From: Pseudonocardia sp. MH-G8
GTDB lineage: Bacteria; Actinomycetota; Actinomycetes; Mycobacteriales; Pseudonocardiaceae
NCBI RefSeq assembly: GCF_002262885.1
Contig: NZ_NKYF01000031.1
Span: 1 to 64,000, forward strand
Length of the DNA: 64,000 nt
Direction of reading: 5' to 3'
Positions within the stretch are counted from its first letter, which is position 1. Each line of letters starts with the position of its first letter. Of the stretch, positions 52,525 to 59,922 are shown one piece after another. Position numbers and translations under genes: made by a program. Below the pieces are notes generated by a model. It saw nothing but the letters and a program-made list of their open reading frames with translations. It had not been told where the DNA came from and made no database searches.

Positions 52525-53657
52525 GGGCGGCGCGCCGTGCTCAAGGGAAGTGTCGCGCGCAGGACGAAACGACCGTCGGCTGCGCCGCCTGCGCTCATAC
52601 TCCCGCCATGCGCGGTGACCCGTTCGCGCACGCCGAGAAGCCCGTAGCCCTCCGAGTGCCAGGTCCGGGTGGCAGGGTTGGTCGCCGTGACCACGAGAGC
52701 GCCGGCGCTCTGCACGAGGCTGAGGGTGCATTCACGGGGCGCGGCGTAGCGGACGGCGTTGGTCAGGGCCTCCTGGAGGATCCGGTACGCCGACGCCTGG
52801 ACGGACGCGGGCACCTGCCGGTGCCCGTCCTGCTCGAGGGTGACGGAGAGACCGGCCGCCTCGGCGTTCGCGACGAGGCGGGGCAGATCGTCGAGGCCTG
52901 CTCGCGTGTCGTCCACCTCCCGCAGAGCGGTGAGGACCGTTCGGACGTCATCGAGCGCCTCCCGGCTGACCTGCGCGATCGCGCTCAGCGCGGCATGGCC
53001 TTCCTCGGGCCGGTCGGCAGCCAGGTGCTCGGCGACCGCGGCCTTCATGGCTATGACGCTGAGGCTGTGGCCCAGGATGTCGTGAACGTCCCGGCCGATC
53101 CGGAGTCGCTCCTCGCCGACGGCACGTTGCTCACGCAGCCGCGCCAGTTGCTCGGCGTCGGCGCGGCGGGCCCGCAGCACACGACCCAGCGCCCAACTCC
53201 CTCCGATCACCACAACGCCGTACCCGAGAGACGAGAGCGGGGTGGAGGCGAAGGACTCCTCCCCCGGAGGCGCCGCGACCACGGGAAGACCCGGCACCAC
53301 CACGGTCATGAACCCCGGGACGAACACCGCAGCCGAGGCGCCACCCACCGCGGCGGCTGCCGGCCACGCACGAACGCCCGAGGCCACCGGATAGAGCGCG
53401 AGGGCCACCGCGATCACCACCGCGTCCCCCGGCACACCGACCAGGACGGCTCCCGCCGCCATGACCGACTGGCCGACGAAGACGGCCGACGGCCGGACTC
53501 GACGCACCGCCACCCCCGAGGCGAGGCCGATGATCGCGACACCCAGGAACCACCCTCCGGACGGCGCACGCACGGAGGCGAACGCGGCGAGCGCGACCGC
53601 CACCAGACAGTCCGCCGCGACCAGCCATCCGGCCGGAGGTGTCCTCCCCCTCAGCAC
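52521..53657 (-). CDS. NarL-family sensor histidine kinase
   Basis: Membrane sensor kinase of 378 aa. The N-terminal ~165 residues contain four or five transmembrane helices (first LVAADCLVAVALAAFASVRA) without a large external loop, so it may sense the membrane. The HisKA_3 phosphorylation helix RLRIGRDVHDILGHSLSVIA has the active histidine near residue 200. The ATP-binding domain shows QEALTNAVRYA and GYGLLGVRERV. It has TAGCGT six bases before the GTG at 53657, hence a probable leaderless message. Cotranscribed with the response regulator. Confidence 0.9.
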   Translation of the reverse strand: MLRGRTPPAGWLVAADCLVAVALAAFASVRAPSGGWFLGVAIIGLASGVAVRRVRPSAVFVGQSVMAAGAVLVGVPGDAVVIAVALALYPVASGVRAWPAAAAVGGASAAVFVPGFMTVVVPGLPVVAAPPGEESFASTPLSSLGYGVVVIGGSWALGRVLRARRADAEQLARLREQRAVGEERLRIGRDVHDILGHSLSVIAMKAAVAEHLAADRPEEGHAALSAIAQVSREALDDVRTVLTALREVDDTRAGLDDLPRLVANAEAAGLSVTLEQDGHRQVPASVQASAYRILQEALTNAVRYAAPRECTLSLVQSAGALVVTATNPATRTWHSEGYGLLGVRERVTAHGGSMSAGGAADGRFVLRATLPLSTARRP

Positions 53658-53694
53658 GGGGCAACGCTAGCCTCGCCGGCCGGAAGATCGGACC

Positions 53695-55203
53695 GTGGTC
53701 CGATCCGGGACCGCAACACACCGACCACCATCGACATCCGTGAGACGTCGTGCTCGTGTCCTCCTCCTTGCCATCGCCGCGCCGGCCTCCCTGCTGGTCA
53801 TCACCCCCGCAGCGCACCCACAGCCCGCAGCCGTGGCCCCCGCGACCGTCAGCTCCGTCGTCGAGCAGTACCGCGACACCGCCCACGTGCCCGGCGTCGC
53901 CGTCGCCGTGACACGCGGCGACAGGGTGATCCTCGCCCGCGGGTTCGGCCACACGGCCGACGGTCAGGAGGTCACCGCGACGACGGTCATGGCGATGGCC
54001 TCGGTGAGCAAGTCCTTCACGGCGTTGGCCGTGGTCCAGCTCGCCGAGCAGGGGCGGCTCGAACTCGACCAGCCCGTGCAGCGCTACCTGCCCGAGTTCG
54101 TCACCGCTGACCCCCGAGGCGCCCGGATCACCGCTCGCCAACTCCTCGACCAGACCTCGGGCCTGACAGATGCCGGCGTCAGCCAGTTCACCCGTCCGCA
54201 GCCCGAGAGCTTGCGCGACTCGGTCGCGGACTTCCGTGACGCCGAACTCACCAGCCCACCCGGCAGCCAATGGGCCTACTACAACCCGAACTACCAGATC
54301 GCCGCTCGCCTGGTGGAGGTCGTGAGTGGGCAGCCGTTCGACGAGTACCTCGCCGATCATGTCTTCACCCCACTGGCCATGAACGACAGCAGAAGCATCG
54401 GCACCGACGACGACCTCCCCCCGACGGCCCACGGCCATCTCAAGCTGCTGGGCCATCCCATCCCGGCAGCGGAACCCACCGCGTTCGGAGCCGGCTCGGG
54501 CGGGGTGCTGAGCACCGCCGAAGACATGACCTCGTGGCTGATCATGCAGAACCGGTCGACGCCTCCAGGAACCACAGCGGTCGTCTCGCCCGAATCGCTG
54601 AAGACCATGCATTCCCCGTCATCGTCGGTCTCGGGCGACTACGCGCTGGGCTGGTCGGTCGGACGCACACCGTCCGGCGCCCCGCTCGTCTCCCACGGCG
54701 GCGACCTCTTCACCTCGACCACCTGCCAGGCCCTGCTCCCCGAGTCGGGGTACGGCATCGCCGTCATGGCGAACACCGGCCTTGCCTACGGGGACGCGTC
54801 CGCGATCGGGAAGCGGCTCGTCGCCCTCATCGACGGCGAGCCTGCGGCGCCCGCCTCTGCGCAGACGGTCGCCGTCGACGGAGTGTTGCTCGGCATCGCC
54901 CTCCTCGCGCTCGCGCTCGGAACGATCGGATTCGTCCGAGCCCGACGCTGGGCGACGACCCACACGATTCGCAGAGCGCTCATCGGTGTTCCGCTGCTCC
55001 TGGCGCCACTCGTTGTCCTCGTCCTCTTCCCCGCCATAGTCAGGGCCCTCTACCGCGGACGCGACATCACCTGGACCCAGGCCTTCTACCTGTACCCCTC
55101 ATTCATGATCCTTCTCATCGCGCTGTCAGCAGCAACGACCCTCGTCGGAGGCGCGCGGCTCGTCTGGAAGGCCAGGCTCTCGGAACCCGGCAGCCGACCT
55201 TGA
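53695..55203 (+). CDS. Class C beta-lactamase-like serine hydrolase with C-terminal membrane helices
   Basis: A 502-aa exported serine hydrolase of the beta-lactamase/D-alanyl-D-alanine peptidase family. The SxxK motif is SVSK (residues 103-106), the Tyr motif YYN (195-197) and the third motif HGG (334-336). A signal or anchor helix lies at about 20-40 (VLLLAIAAPASLLVITPAA). After the enzyme domain, three helices (about 394-414, 428-449, 464-488) anchor it in the membrane. Starts 37 bases from the divergent kinase gene, so one short intergenic region serves both. Esterase or peptidase activity is as likely as antibiotic hydrolysis. Confidence 0.87.
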   Translation: MVRSGTATHRPPSTSVRRRARVLLLAIAAPASLLVITPAAHPQPAAVAPATVSSVVEQYRDTAHVPGVAVAVTRGDRVILARGFGHTADGQEVTATTVMAMASVSKSFTALAVVQLAEQGRLELDQPVQRYLPEFVTADPRGARITARQLLDQTSGLTDAGVSQFTRPQPESLRDSVADFRDAELTSPPGSQWAYYNPNYQIAARLVEVVSGQPFDEYLADHVFTPLAMNDSRSIGTDDDLPPTAHGHLKLLGHPIPAAEPTAFGAGSGGVLSTAEDMTSWLIMQNRSTPPGTTAVVSPESLKTMHSPSSSVSGDYALGWSVGRTPSGAPLVSHGGDLFTSTTCQALLPESGYGIAVMANTGLAYGDASAIGKRLVALIDGEPAAPASAQTVAVDGVLLGIALLALALGTIGFVRARRWATTHTIRRALIGVPLLLAPLVVLVLFPAIVRALYRGRDITWTQAFYLYPSFMILLIALSAATTLVGGARLVWKARLSEPGSRP

Positions 55204-55287
55204 CGGGCTGGGCGTCTCAGCGCTGCGTCGTGGCGGGGAAGGAACGCGGTGGCGACGAAGAGCGCGCGCACCCAGTTGTGGGAATCC

Positions 55288-55476
55288 ACGCTCTTCCCGG
55301 GAGGACCGGGGAAGACGGACGGGCCTGCCGAGTTCGGCTCGCTGATGGACGACCTGGAGGAGCGGGTCTTCGGCGAGCGGTCGGACGACACGTGGGTCTA
55401 CCCCGGCCACGGGGACGACACCACCCTCGGGCGGGAGCGCCCCGGCATCCCGGAATGGCGCTCCCGCGGCTGGTGA
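55288..55476 (+). pseudogene. MBL-fold hydrolase 3' end, copy E (divergent allele)
   Basis: Homology starts near CCACGCTCTTCCCGG, the same place as copy B, and ends at the TGA 55474-55476. The protein reads LFPGGPGKTDGPAEFGSLMD, DLEERVFGERSDDTWVYPGH and GDDTTLGRERPGIPEWRSRGW-like sequence. It differs from the complete gene at many residues in its first third (KTDGPAEFG instead of RTTSPEDFT), so it derives from a different allele. An in-frame GTG at 55249 would give a 75-aa protein, but no promoter or ribosome site supports expression. Confidence 0.85.
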
Positions 55477-56709
55477 TCAGGCCGGAGGTCGAGCGTGACC
55501 AGGCCGCACCGTGCCTCGGCCTGCCACCATCGCGACGATCGTCTGGCCGGCCGCAGCGACGCACATCAGGATGATCGGTGCATGCCATCCGGAACCGGCG
55601 GTGTGCAGCAGCCCGAAGACCACCGGTCCTGCGGCGGCCAGCAGGTACCCGATCGACTGCGCCATCGCGGACAACGCGCCCGCCGCAGCCGCGTCCGGGG
55701 CGCGCAGGCTGAGGAAGGCCAGTGCGAGCACCAGGCACGCTCCGCCGCCCAGTCCGAGGACGACACTCCACAGCAGCGCCCATCCCGGCGCCACCAGGAG
55801 TCCGAGGTAGCCGGCGAGCAGGACCGCCGAGCTCGTCGTCGCCAGCGCGCGTTGATCACGTGCCCACCGCAGCGCGGCAGGCACCGCCAGGCTGGTCACC
55901 ACCGCGACCACCTGGAACAGGAACAGCAGCCATCCCGCCGCAGCCGCGCTCACCCCGCTGTCCTGGAACACCTGGGGCAACCAGGTGACCACGACGTAGA
56001 AGCCCAGCGACTGCAGTCCCATGAACACCGTGACCGCCCACGCGAGTGCCGATCTCCACGGCAACCGGTGCCTGCCGATCGCCTCGTCGGCCGGCGGCGG
56101 TGTCCGCATCTGCGGGAGCCACAGCACGATGGCCACCAGGGCGAACACGATCCAGAGACCCCACGCGGTGCGCCAGCCGCCAGGGGCGACCTGGCTGATC
56201 GGCACCGCCATCCCGGATGCCACTGCGGCGACACCGCCCATCACGGTGGCGTACGCGCTCGTCAGGAGCCCGACCCTGGTGGGGAAATCGCGCTTGATCA
56301 GGCTCGGCAGCAGAACGTTGCCCACGGCGATCCCGGCCCCGATCAACACGGTTCCGGCGAACAGGCTGCTCGCCGTCGGCGCCCACCGGACCGCGATCCC
56401 GAGCGCCAGCACGACGAGCGCACCCCCGAGGAGCCGCTCGGGACCCCACCGCGCGGCCAGTCGCGGGACCAGCGGCGAGATCACCGCGAACGCCAGCAAC
56501 GGCACCGTGTTCAGCAGGCCCGCCACAGCCGGAGCCAGCGCCAGATCGGCCTGCACGCGATCCAGGAGCGGTCCGACGCCGGTCAGGCTCGCCCGCAGGT
56601 TCGCCGCCACCACCAGCAAACCCCACACCAACAGCGCCCGACCGGAACGCCCCGTCGACCGCGTCCTCTGCCGACGACGCTCGTCCAGCAGCTTGTCCCT
56701 GTTCTCCAC
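55477..56709 (-). CDS. CynX/NimT-family MFS transporter
   Basis: Major facilitator transporter with 12 predicted helices. The first helix contains the CynX/NimT fingerprint NLRASLTGVGPLLDRVQADL (about residue 40), and the MFS loop RWGPERLLGG follows helix 3. The CynX group includes cyanate- and 2-nitroimidazole-linked transporters; the substrate here is unknown. GTG at 56709 has GGGGG upstream; an in-frame GTG at 56730 is also possible. The gene begins 113 bases from the divergent MmyB-type regulator, its likely controller. Its stop codon is immediately after MBL copy E, on the opposite strand. Confidence 0.87.
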   Translation of the reverse strand: MENRDKLLDERRRQRTRSTGRSGRALLVWGLLVVAANLRASLTGVGPLLDRVQADLALAPAVAGLLNTVPLLAFAVISPLVPRLAARWGPERLLGGALVVLALGIAVRWAPTASSLFAGTVLIGAGIAVGNVLLPSLIKRDFPTRVGLLTSAYATVMGGVAAVASGMAVPISQVAPGGWRTAWGLWIVFALVAIVLWLPQMRTPPPADEAIGRHRLPWRSALAWAVTVFMGLQSLGFYVVVTWLPQVFQDSGVSAAAAGWLLFLFQVVAVVTSLAVPAALRWARDQRALATTSSAVLLAGYLGLLVAPGWALLWSVVLGLGGGACLVLALAFLSLRAPDAAAAGALSAMAQSIGYLLAAAGPVVFGLLHTAGSGWHAPIILMCVAAAGQTIVAMVAGRGTVRPGHARPPA

Positions 56710-56809
56710 GCCCCCACGATCGAGCGGCACCGTGGCGACGAACAGGCCGTGCTCGGGCTGGCCCCCAGGGGGCCACCCTCGCGCACCGCGCGACGGGCGG
56801 GCAGCGTCA

Positions 56810-56815
56810 TAGGCT
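56810..56815 (+). promoter_or_regulatory. -10 element of leaderless MmyB-type regulator gene
   Basis: TAGGCT, six bases, ATG at 56822; no Shine-Dalgarno sequence. Confidence 0.45.
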
Positions 56816-56821
56816 CACGAC

Positions 56822-57658
56822 ATGGGGAAGCCATTCGGGGACTTCATCCGGGCCGCGCGCGACAGCATCCAGCCGGAATCCCTGGGACTGCCGGACCGCG
56901 GCCGCCGACGGTCCCCCGGCCTGCGTCGACTGGACCTCGCAACGCGCGCCGGCATCAGCGTCGAGTACCTGACGCGCATCGAGCAGGGCCGCGACCGCAA
57001 TCCTTCGGCTGCGGTCGTCAACGCGCTCGCCGATGCGCTCGGCCTCGGCCCCTCGGAGCGCAACCACCTGCGCTACCTGGCGAAGATCACCGGCGACACG
57101 TGTTCCGCCCACGCCCGACCCGCACCACTGCGCCGGCACGTGCGACCGTCCGTCCTGACGACGCTCCGCCTCCTCGAACCGGGCATCGCCATCGTGACCA
57201 ACCGGCTGGGCGACATCCTGGCGCACACCAGCGGCTACGAGTCGATCACCGACGGAACCGGGCTCCTCGACGCCGACCCGCCGAACCTCACCCGCTACGT
57301 CTTCACCGACCCCCGAGCCCGCGCGTTCTTCACCGACTGGGACGACGTCGCGGACGAGCAGGCCTTCGACCTGTGGCTCGCACCGTCGGTCGAGAACTCC
57401 GACTGGCTCACCGCCGAACTCGCCCCCGTTGCCGGCTCCGACTTCACCCGCCGCCTGCACCGCCACGTGGTGCCACGACGGGGAACCCTCCGGCTCACCC
57501 ACCCTGCCGGGCACGAGCTGCACCTGCTCCGCGAGACGTTCGAACTCCCCACGGACACCCAACAACTCGTCGTCTTCCTCCCCGCGGACGAACGAGCGGC
57601 CCAGGCCGTCGACCAACTCCACCGCCCGCCCCACGGCCGGCTCCGATCCATCTCATGA
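56822..57658 (+). CDS. XRE-family regulator with MmyB-like ligand-binding domain
   Basis: Regulator of 278 aa. The N-terminal HTH (about 30-85) contains LDLATRAGISVEYLTRIEQG and NPSAAVVNALADALGL. The remainder is the PAS-like MmyB ligand-binding domain, usually fatty-acid-binding, with LANRLGDIL-like VTNRLGDILAHTSG, FFTDWDDVADEQAFDLWLAP and LRLTHPAGHELHLLRETFEL. This architecture is widespread in actinobacteria and usually represses the divergent gene, here the CynX-type transporter. Transcript probably leaderless. Ends 63 bases before MBL fragment F. Confidence 0.88.
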   Translation: MGKPFGDFIRAARDSIQPESLGLPDRGRRRSPGLRRLDLATRAGISVEYLTRIEQGRDRNPSAAVVNALADALGLGPSERNHLRYLAKITGDTCSAHARPAPLRRHVRPSVLTTLRLLEPGIAIVTNRLGDILAHTSGYESITDGTGLLDADPPNLTRYVFTDPRARAFFTDWDDVADEQAFDLWLAPSVENSDWLTAELAPVAGSDFTRRLHRHVVPRRGTLRLTHPAGHELHLLRETFELPTDTQQLVVFLPADERAAQAVDQLHRPPHGRLRSIS

Positions 57659-57721
57659 CTGAACCCGGTTGCCAGCCCTTGATGCCCCGCCTCAGTGCGA
57701 GCGCAGCTGCACCCGCGGCAT

Positions 57722-57776
57722 GAGGAACGGGTCTTCGGACCACTCCCGGACGAGACGTGGGTCCACTCCGGTGACC
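57722..57776 (+). pseudogene. MBL-fold hydrolase 3' fragment, copy F (degenerate)
   Basis: About 55 bases, GAGGAACGGGTCTTCGGACC through CGGACGAGACGTGGGTCCAC to CCGGTGAC, match the segment encoding EERVFGxLPDETWVYPGH. Both ends and the reading frame to the stop are lost, and the metal histidine codon is gone. It is the most decayed copy and marks the right border of the array. Confidence 0.7.
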
Positions 57777-57878
57777 GAGGCCTCCAGTAGGTCGGCGCGG
57801 GCGGCCCCGAACCGGGCGGCGACCACCGCGGAGGCGAGCGCGTCGGGACCACACCCGAAGGCGTCGGTTGGCGCGCAC

Positions 57879-57909
57879 TTGACCTCGACCCGACTCGAGA
57901 TTCTACCGT
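57879..57909 (+). promoter_or_regulatory. SoxR/MerR-type promoter with 19-base spacer
   Basis: TTGACC (57879-57884) and TACCGT (57904-57909) are 19 bases apart, longer than the usual 17. The inverted repeat CTCGA-N6-TCGAG (57884-57899) occupies the spacer. An over-long spacer filled by a palindrome is the hallmark of promoters activated by MerR-family proteins. In Streptomyces coelicolor, SoxR controls, among others, a small monooxygenase gene. No soxR gene is in the window. Confidence 0.45.
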
Positions 57910-57954
57910 CCTGATCGTCCACCGCGGAGCCGTCACGACGCCGAGGAGCAGGCA

Positions 57955-58227
57955 ATGATCGTCACCATCGCCAGGGTCGTCGAACCGGATCGGTTCCTGG
58001 AGGTCTTCGAGACCGTCGGCGCGCAGAAGCGGCGGCAGCACGGCTGCCGGGGCGCCCGGGTCTACTTCGATCCCGACGACGCGCACCGGGCGTGGTCCGT
58101 CTTCGACTGGGACGCGCAGGACTACGAGGGGTTCCTCGCGGACCCCGAGATCCCGGCCATCGCACGGGAGCTCGGGCTCCTGGCACCGCCCGTACACGCC
58201 GTCGCCGCAGCCGAGCTCGACGCCTGA
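57955..58227 (+). CDS. ABM-domain putative quinol monooxygenase
   Basis: A 90-aa single-domain protein of the antibiotic biosynthesis monooxygenase (dimeric alpha/beta barrel) superfamily. Landmarks are MIVTIARVVEPDRFLEVFET, QHGCRGARVYFDPDDAHRAW and VFDWDAQDYEGFLADPEIPA. Such proteins oxidise or handle quinones and other aromatic compounds without cofactors. ATG at 57955 has GAGGAG eight bases upstream. The preceding promoter has MerR/SoxR-type geometry, suggesting induction by redox-active compounds. First ordinary gene after the accessory array. Confidence 0.78.
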   Translation: MIVTIARVVEPDRFLEVFETVGAQKRRQHGCRGARVYFDPDDAHRAWSVFDWDAQDYEGFLADPEIPAIARELGLLAPPVHAVAAAELDA

Positions 58228-58368
58228 CACACGTCGCCGCATTCACCGGCGCGGACGGGCAGGAGCCCGATCGAGACGCTCACCCCGTCCGGAACGGGCG
58301 CCTGGCGCCCGGTTGCCGCTGCAGGCGAGCTGCACTGCACGCGTCGTCGACGATCTGCACGATCCCTC

Positions 58369-59019
58369 TCAGCGATCGGGGCTCGGTGCGAGGTGGGCCA
58401 GGCACGCGGCGGGCTCGGCGAAGGGTTCCAGGGCGGTGACCGTGACCGGTGCGCCGAGCTCGGTCAGCGCGCCCTGCATCAGACCCAGGTGCAGCGGGCA
58501 CACGAGGTCACGGTGCGGTTCGGCGAGCTCGAGGAACGGGCAGTGCCGCAACCGGACCCGGTCCGGGAGGCCGCCGTCGCCGGCGACGGGTTCGGGCGCG
58601 AAGTCCAGGTCGTCGAGCATCGTCGTCAGCCGTTCGACCGCTTCGCCACTCGTGATCTCGCGGAACGGCGCGGGCCGCGGGACAAGATGCGCACCCCACG
58701 TCCGACCTGCAGCGGCTGCGGTGTCGGCCGCGTCGTCGCTCGTGGCGGACAGGTGGCCGAGCAGGATCTCGGCCAACATGCGGTAGCGGCGCGCGCCGCC
58801 GCGCGCCAGTCCCGGCCGCGCCCGGTAGCCGACTCGTGGCCGTCCCCGCCCAGAAGGAGCGTCCGACGCCCGCTCGACGATGCCCTCCCCCACCAAGGCT
58901 TCGAGGTGGAAGCGGGCGGTGTTGGCGTGGATACCGAGGTGGTCGGCGGTCTCGGACACGCTCACCGGCGCCGCAGCCCGATGGATCATGTCGAGCACCT
59001 GCTGGCGACGCTCACTCAT
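58369..59019 (-). CDS. ArsR-like HTH regulator with three conserved-type cysteines
   Basis: A 216-aa regulator. The N-terminal winged helix (residues ~5-65) contains VSVSETADHLGIHANTARFH. The C-terminal part has C160 (RHCPFLELAEPH), C174 (DLVCPLHLGLM) and C206 (PAACLAHL), with neighbouring histidines. This resembles iron-sulfur-binding regulators of the SufR-like type, so it may sense iron-sulfur damage, nitric oxide or oxygen. The divergent gene encodes a hemerythrin/DUF2249 protein followed by ctaD, both fitting a respiration or NO theme. ATG at 59019 is chosen; upstream in-frame GTG at 59088 lies in the operator region. Confidence 0.78.
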   Translation of the reverse strand: MSERRQQVLDMIHRAAAPVSVSETADHLGIHANTARFHLEALVGEGIVERASDAPSGRGRPRVGYRARPGLARGGARRYRMLAEILLGHLSATSDDAADTAAAAGRTWGAHLVPRPAPFREITSGEAVERLTTMLDDLDFAPEPVAGDGGLPDRVRLRHCPFLELAEPHRDLVCPLHLGLMQGALTELGAPVTVTALEPFAEPAACLAHLAPSPDR

Positions 59020-59092
59020 CGTCCTGACCTTCCATCGGCTGCGGCGGGAGCCCGGCCACCAGTGAGGTGTCGGCGGGGCACGGCACATTTAA

Positions 59093-59118
59093 CACAATAA
59101 ACCCTTGTGAAAATAAGG
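59093..59118. promoter_or_regulatory. Overlapping dyads between cysteine regulator and hemerythrin genes
   Basis: In an AT-rich island, CACAA-N7-TTGTG (59093-59109) and CCTT-N8-AAGG (59103-59118) overlap. The island is the only plausible promoter region for the two divergent genes. The palindromes are good candidates for the operator of the cysteine-containing regulator. Confidence 0.4.
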
Positions 59119-59177
59119 TAAACCTGCTGGACTCCGGATGGCACCGGCAGGTGCCGCGGTAGGCAGGAGGACACGTC

Positions 59178-59915
59178 GTGACGTTGCAGGTCCACATCCA
59201 GGACACTCCCACCGACCCCGCCCGACAGGCGCAGCACATGCTGCGCGACCGCGGTGACGAGCTGCTCGCCGAGCTCGCCGCGAAGGTCGCCCTGGCCACT
59301 GAACTGCAGCTCCGCCTCGCCGACCGGGAGGATGCGCGGGAGACGCTGACCGACTTCTGCGTCCAGCACGTCGTCCGCCACCTGGTGGCGACAGATCGGG
59401 TGCTCTACTCGGTCGCAGCCAGGGCGGCAGAGACTCGGCTGCTGGTCCGCGCACTGAGGGCCCAGCACGACCTCGCAGCCGAGCGGATCACCGATCTGAA
59501 GCGCGCGGACAGTTCCGCTGATGTCGCCGCCTCTGCGCACGCACTCGTCGGCCTGCTCGAGGTCTGCGTCCACGTCGAGCAGAAGGTGCTGATCCCCGCA
59601 CTGGCCACCCTCCCGGGTGTGGATCTTCCCATGCTGGTCGAGGACCTCGGCATCCTGCTCGCCGGCGGCATCCTCGACATTCCGGCGAAGGTGGACGTCC
59701 GCGATGTCCCGCACGGCCGCCGACACCCGCGCATCTTCGGCATCTACGCCCGGCTGGCACCCGGGGAATCCTTCGTACTGGTCAACAACCACGACCCGAA
59801 ACCGCTGCGACGCGAGTTCCAGGCCACCTACCCCGACCAGTTCGGGTGGGACTACCTCGAGGCGGGCCCGGACCAGTGGCAGGTGCGAATCGAGCGGCTG
59901 CCGGTGCAGGCGTGA
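59178..59915 (+). CDS. Hemerythrin-like protein with C-terminal DUF2249 domain
   Basis: A 245-aa two-domain protein. Residues ~15-155 are a four-helix hemerythrin-like bundle with spaced histidines (FCVQHVVRHLVATDRVLYSV, LRAQHDLAAERI, LLEVCVHVEQKVLIPAL) that could bind a di-iron centre. Residues ~172-243 match DUF2249 (LDVRDVPHGRRHP-like VDVRDVPHGRRHPRIFGIYA, VLVNNHDPKPLRREFQATYP, WDYLEAGPDQWQVRI). This combination is associated with nitric-oxide and redox responses. GTG at 59178 has GGAGG upstream. ctaD starts eight bases after its stop, implying one operon. Confidence 0.83.
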   Translation: MTLQVHIQDTPTDPARQAQHMLRDRGDELLAELAAKVALATELQLRLADREDARETLTDFCVQHVVRHLVATDRVLYSVAARAAETRLLVRALRAQHDLAAERITDLKRADSSADVAASAHALVGLLEVCVHVEQKVLIPALATLPGVDLPMLVEDLGILLAGGILDIPAKVDVRDVPHGRRHPRIFGIYARLAPGESFVLVNNHDPKPLRREFQATYPDQFGWDYLEAGPDQWQVRIERLPVQA

Positions 59916-59922
59916 CACTGCG

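Larger units (their letters stand above)
57659..57954. other. Spacer with MBL fragment F and SoxR-like promoter
   Basis: Contains MBL copy F (57722-57776) and, at the right, a promoter with an inverted repeat. On the minus strand 57775-57880 reads VKCAPTDAFGCGPDALASAV, VAARFGAARADLLEAS with strong codon bias, which may be a remnant of a lost gene. No start or family could be assigned. Confidence 0.4.

Noticed and set aside
55249..55476. A 75-aa protein gene ending in MBL copy E
   Set aside because: The in-frame upstream part is unrelated to MBL proteins and lacks promoter and ribosome binding signals; treated as a gene fragment.
38852..57776. Simple tandem duplication of the whole MBL gene followed by decay
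   Set aside because: None of the five downstream copies contains any of the first ~160 codons, three share the same left breakpoint, and unrelated cargo fills the gaps.
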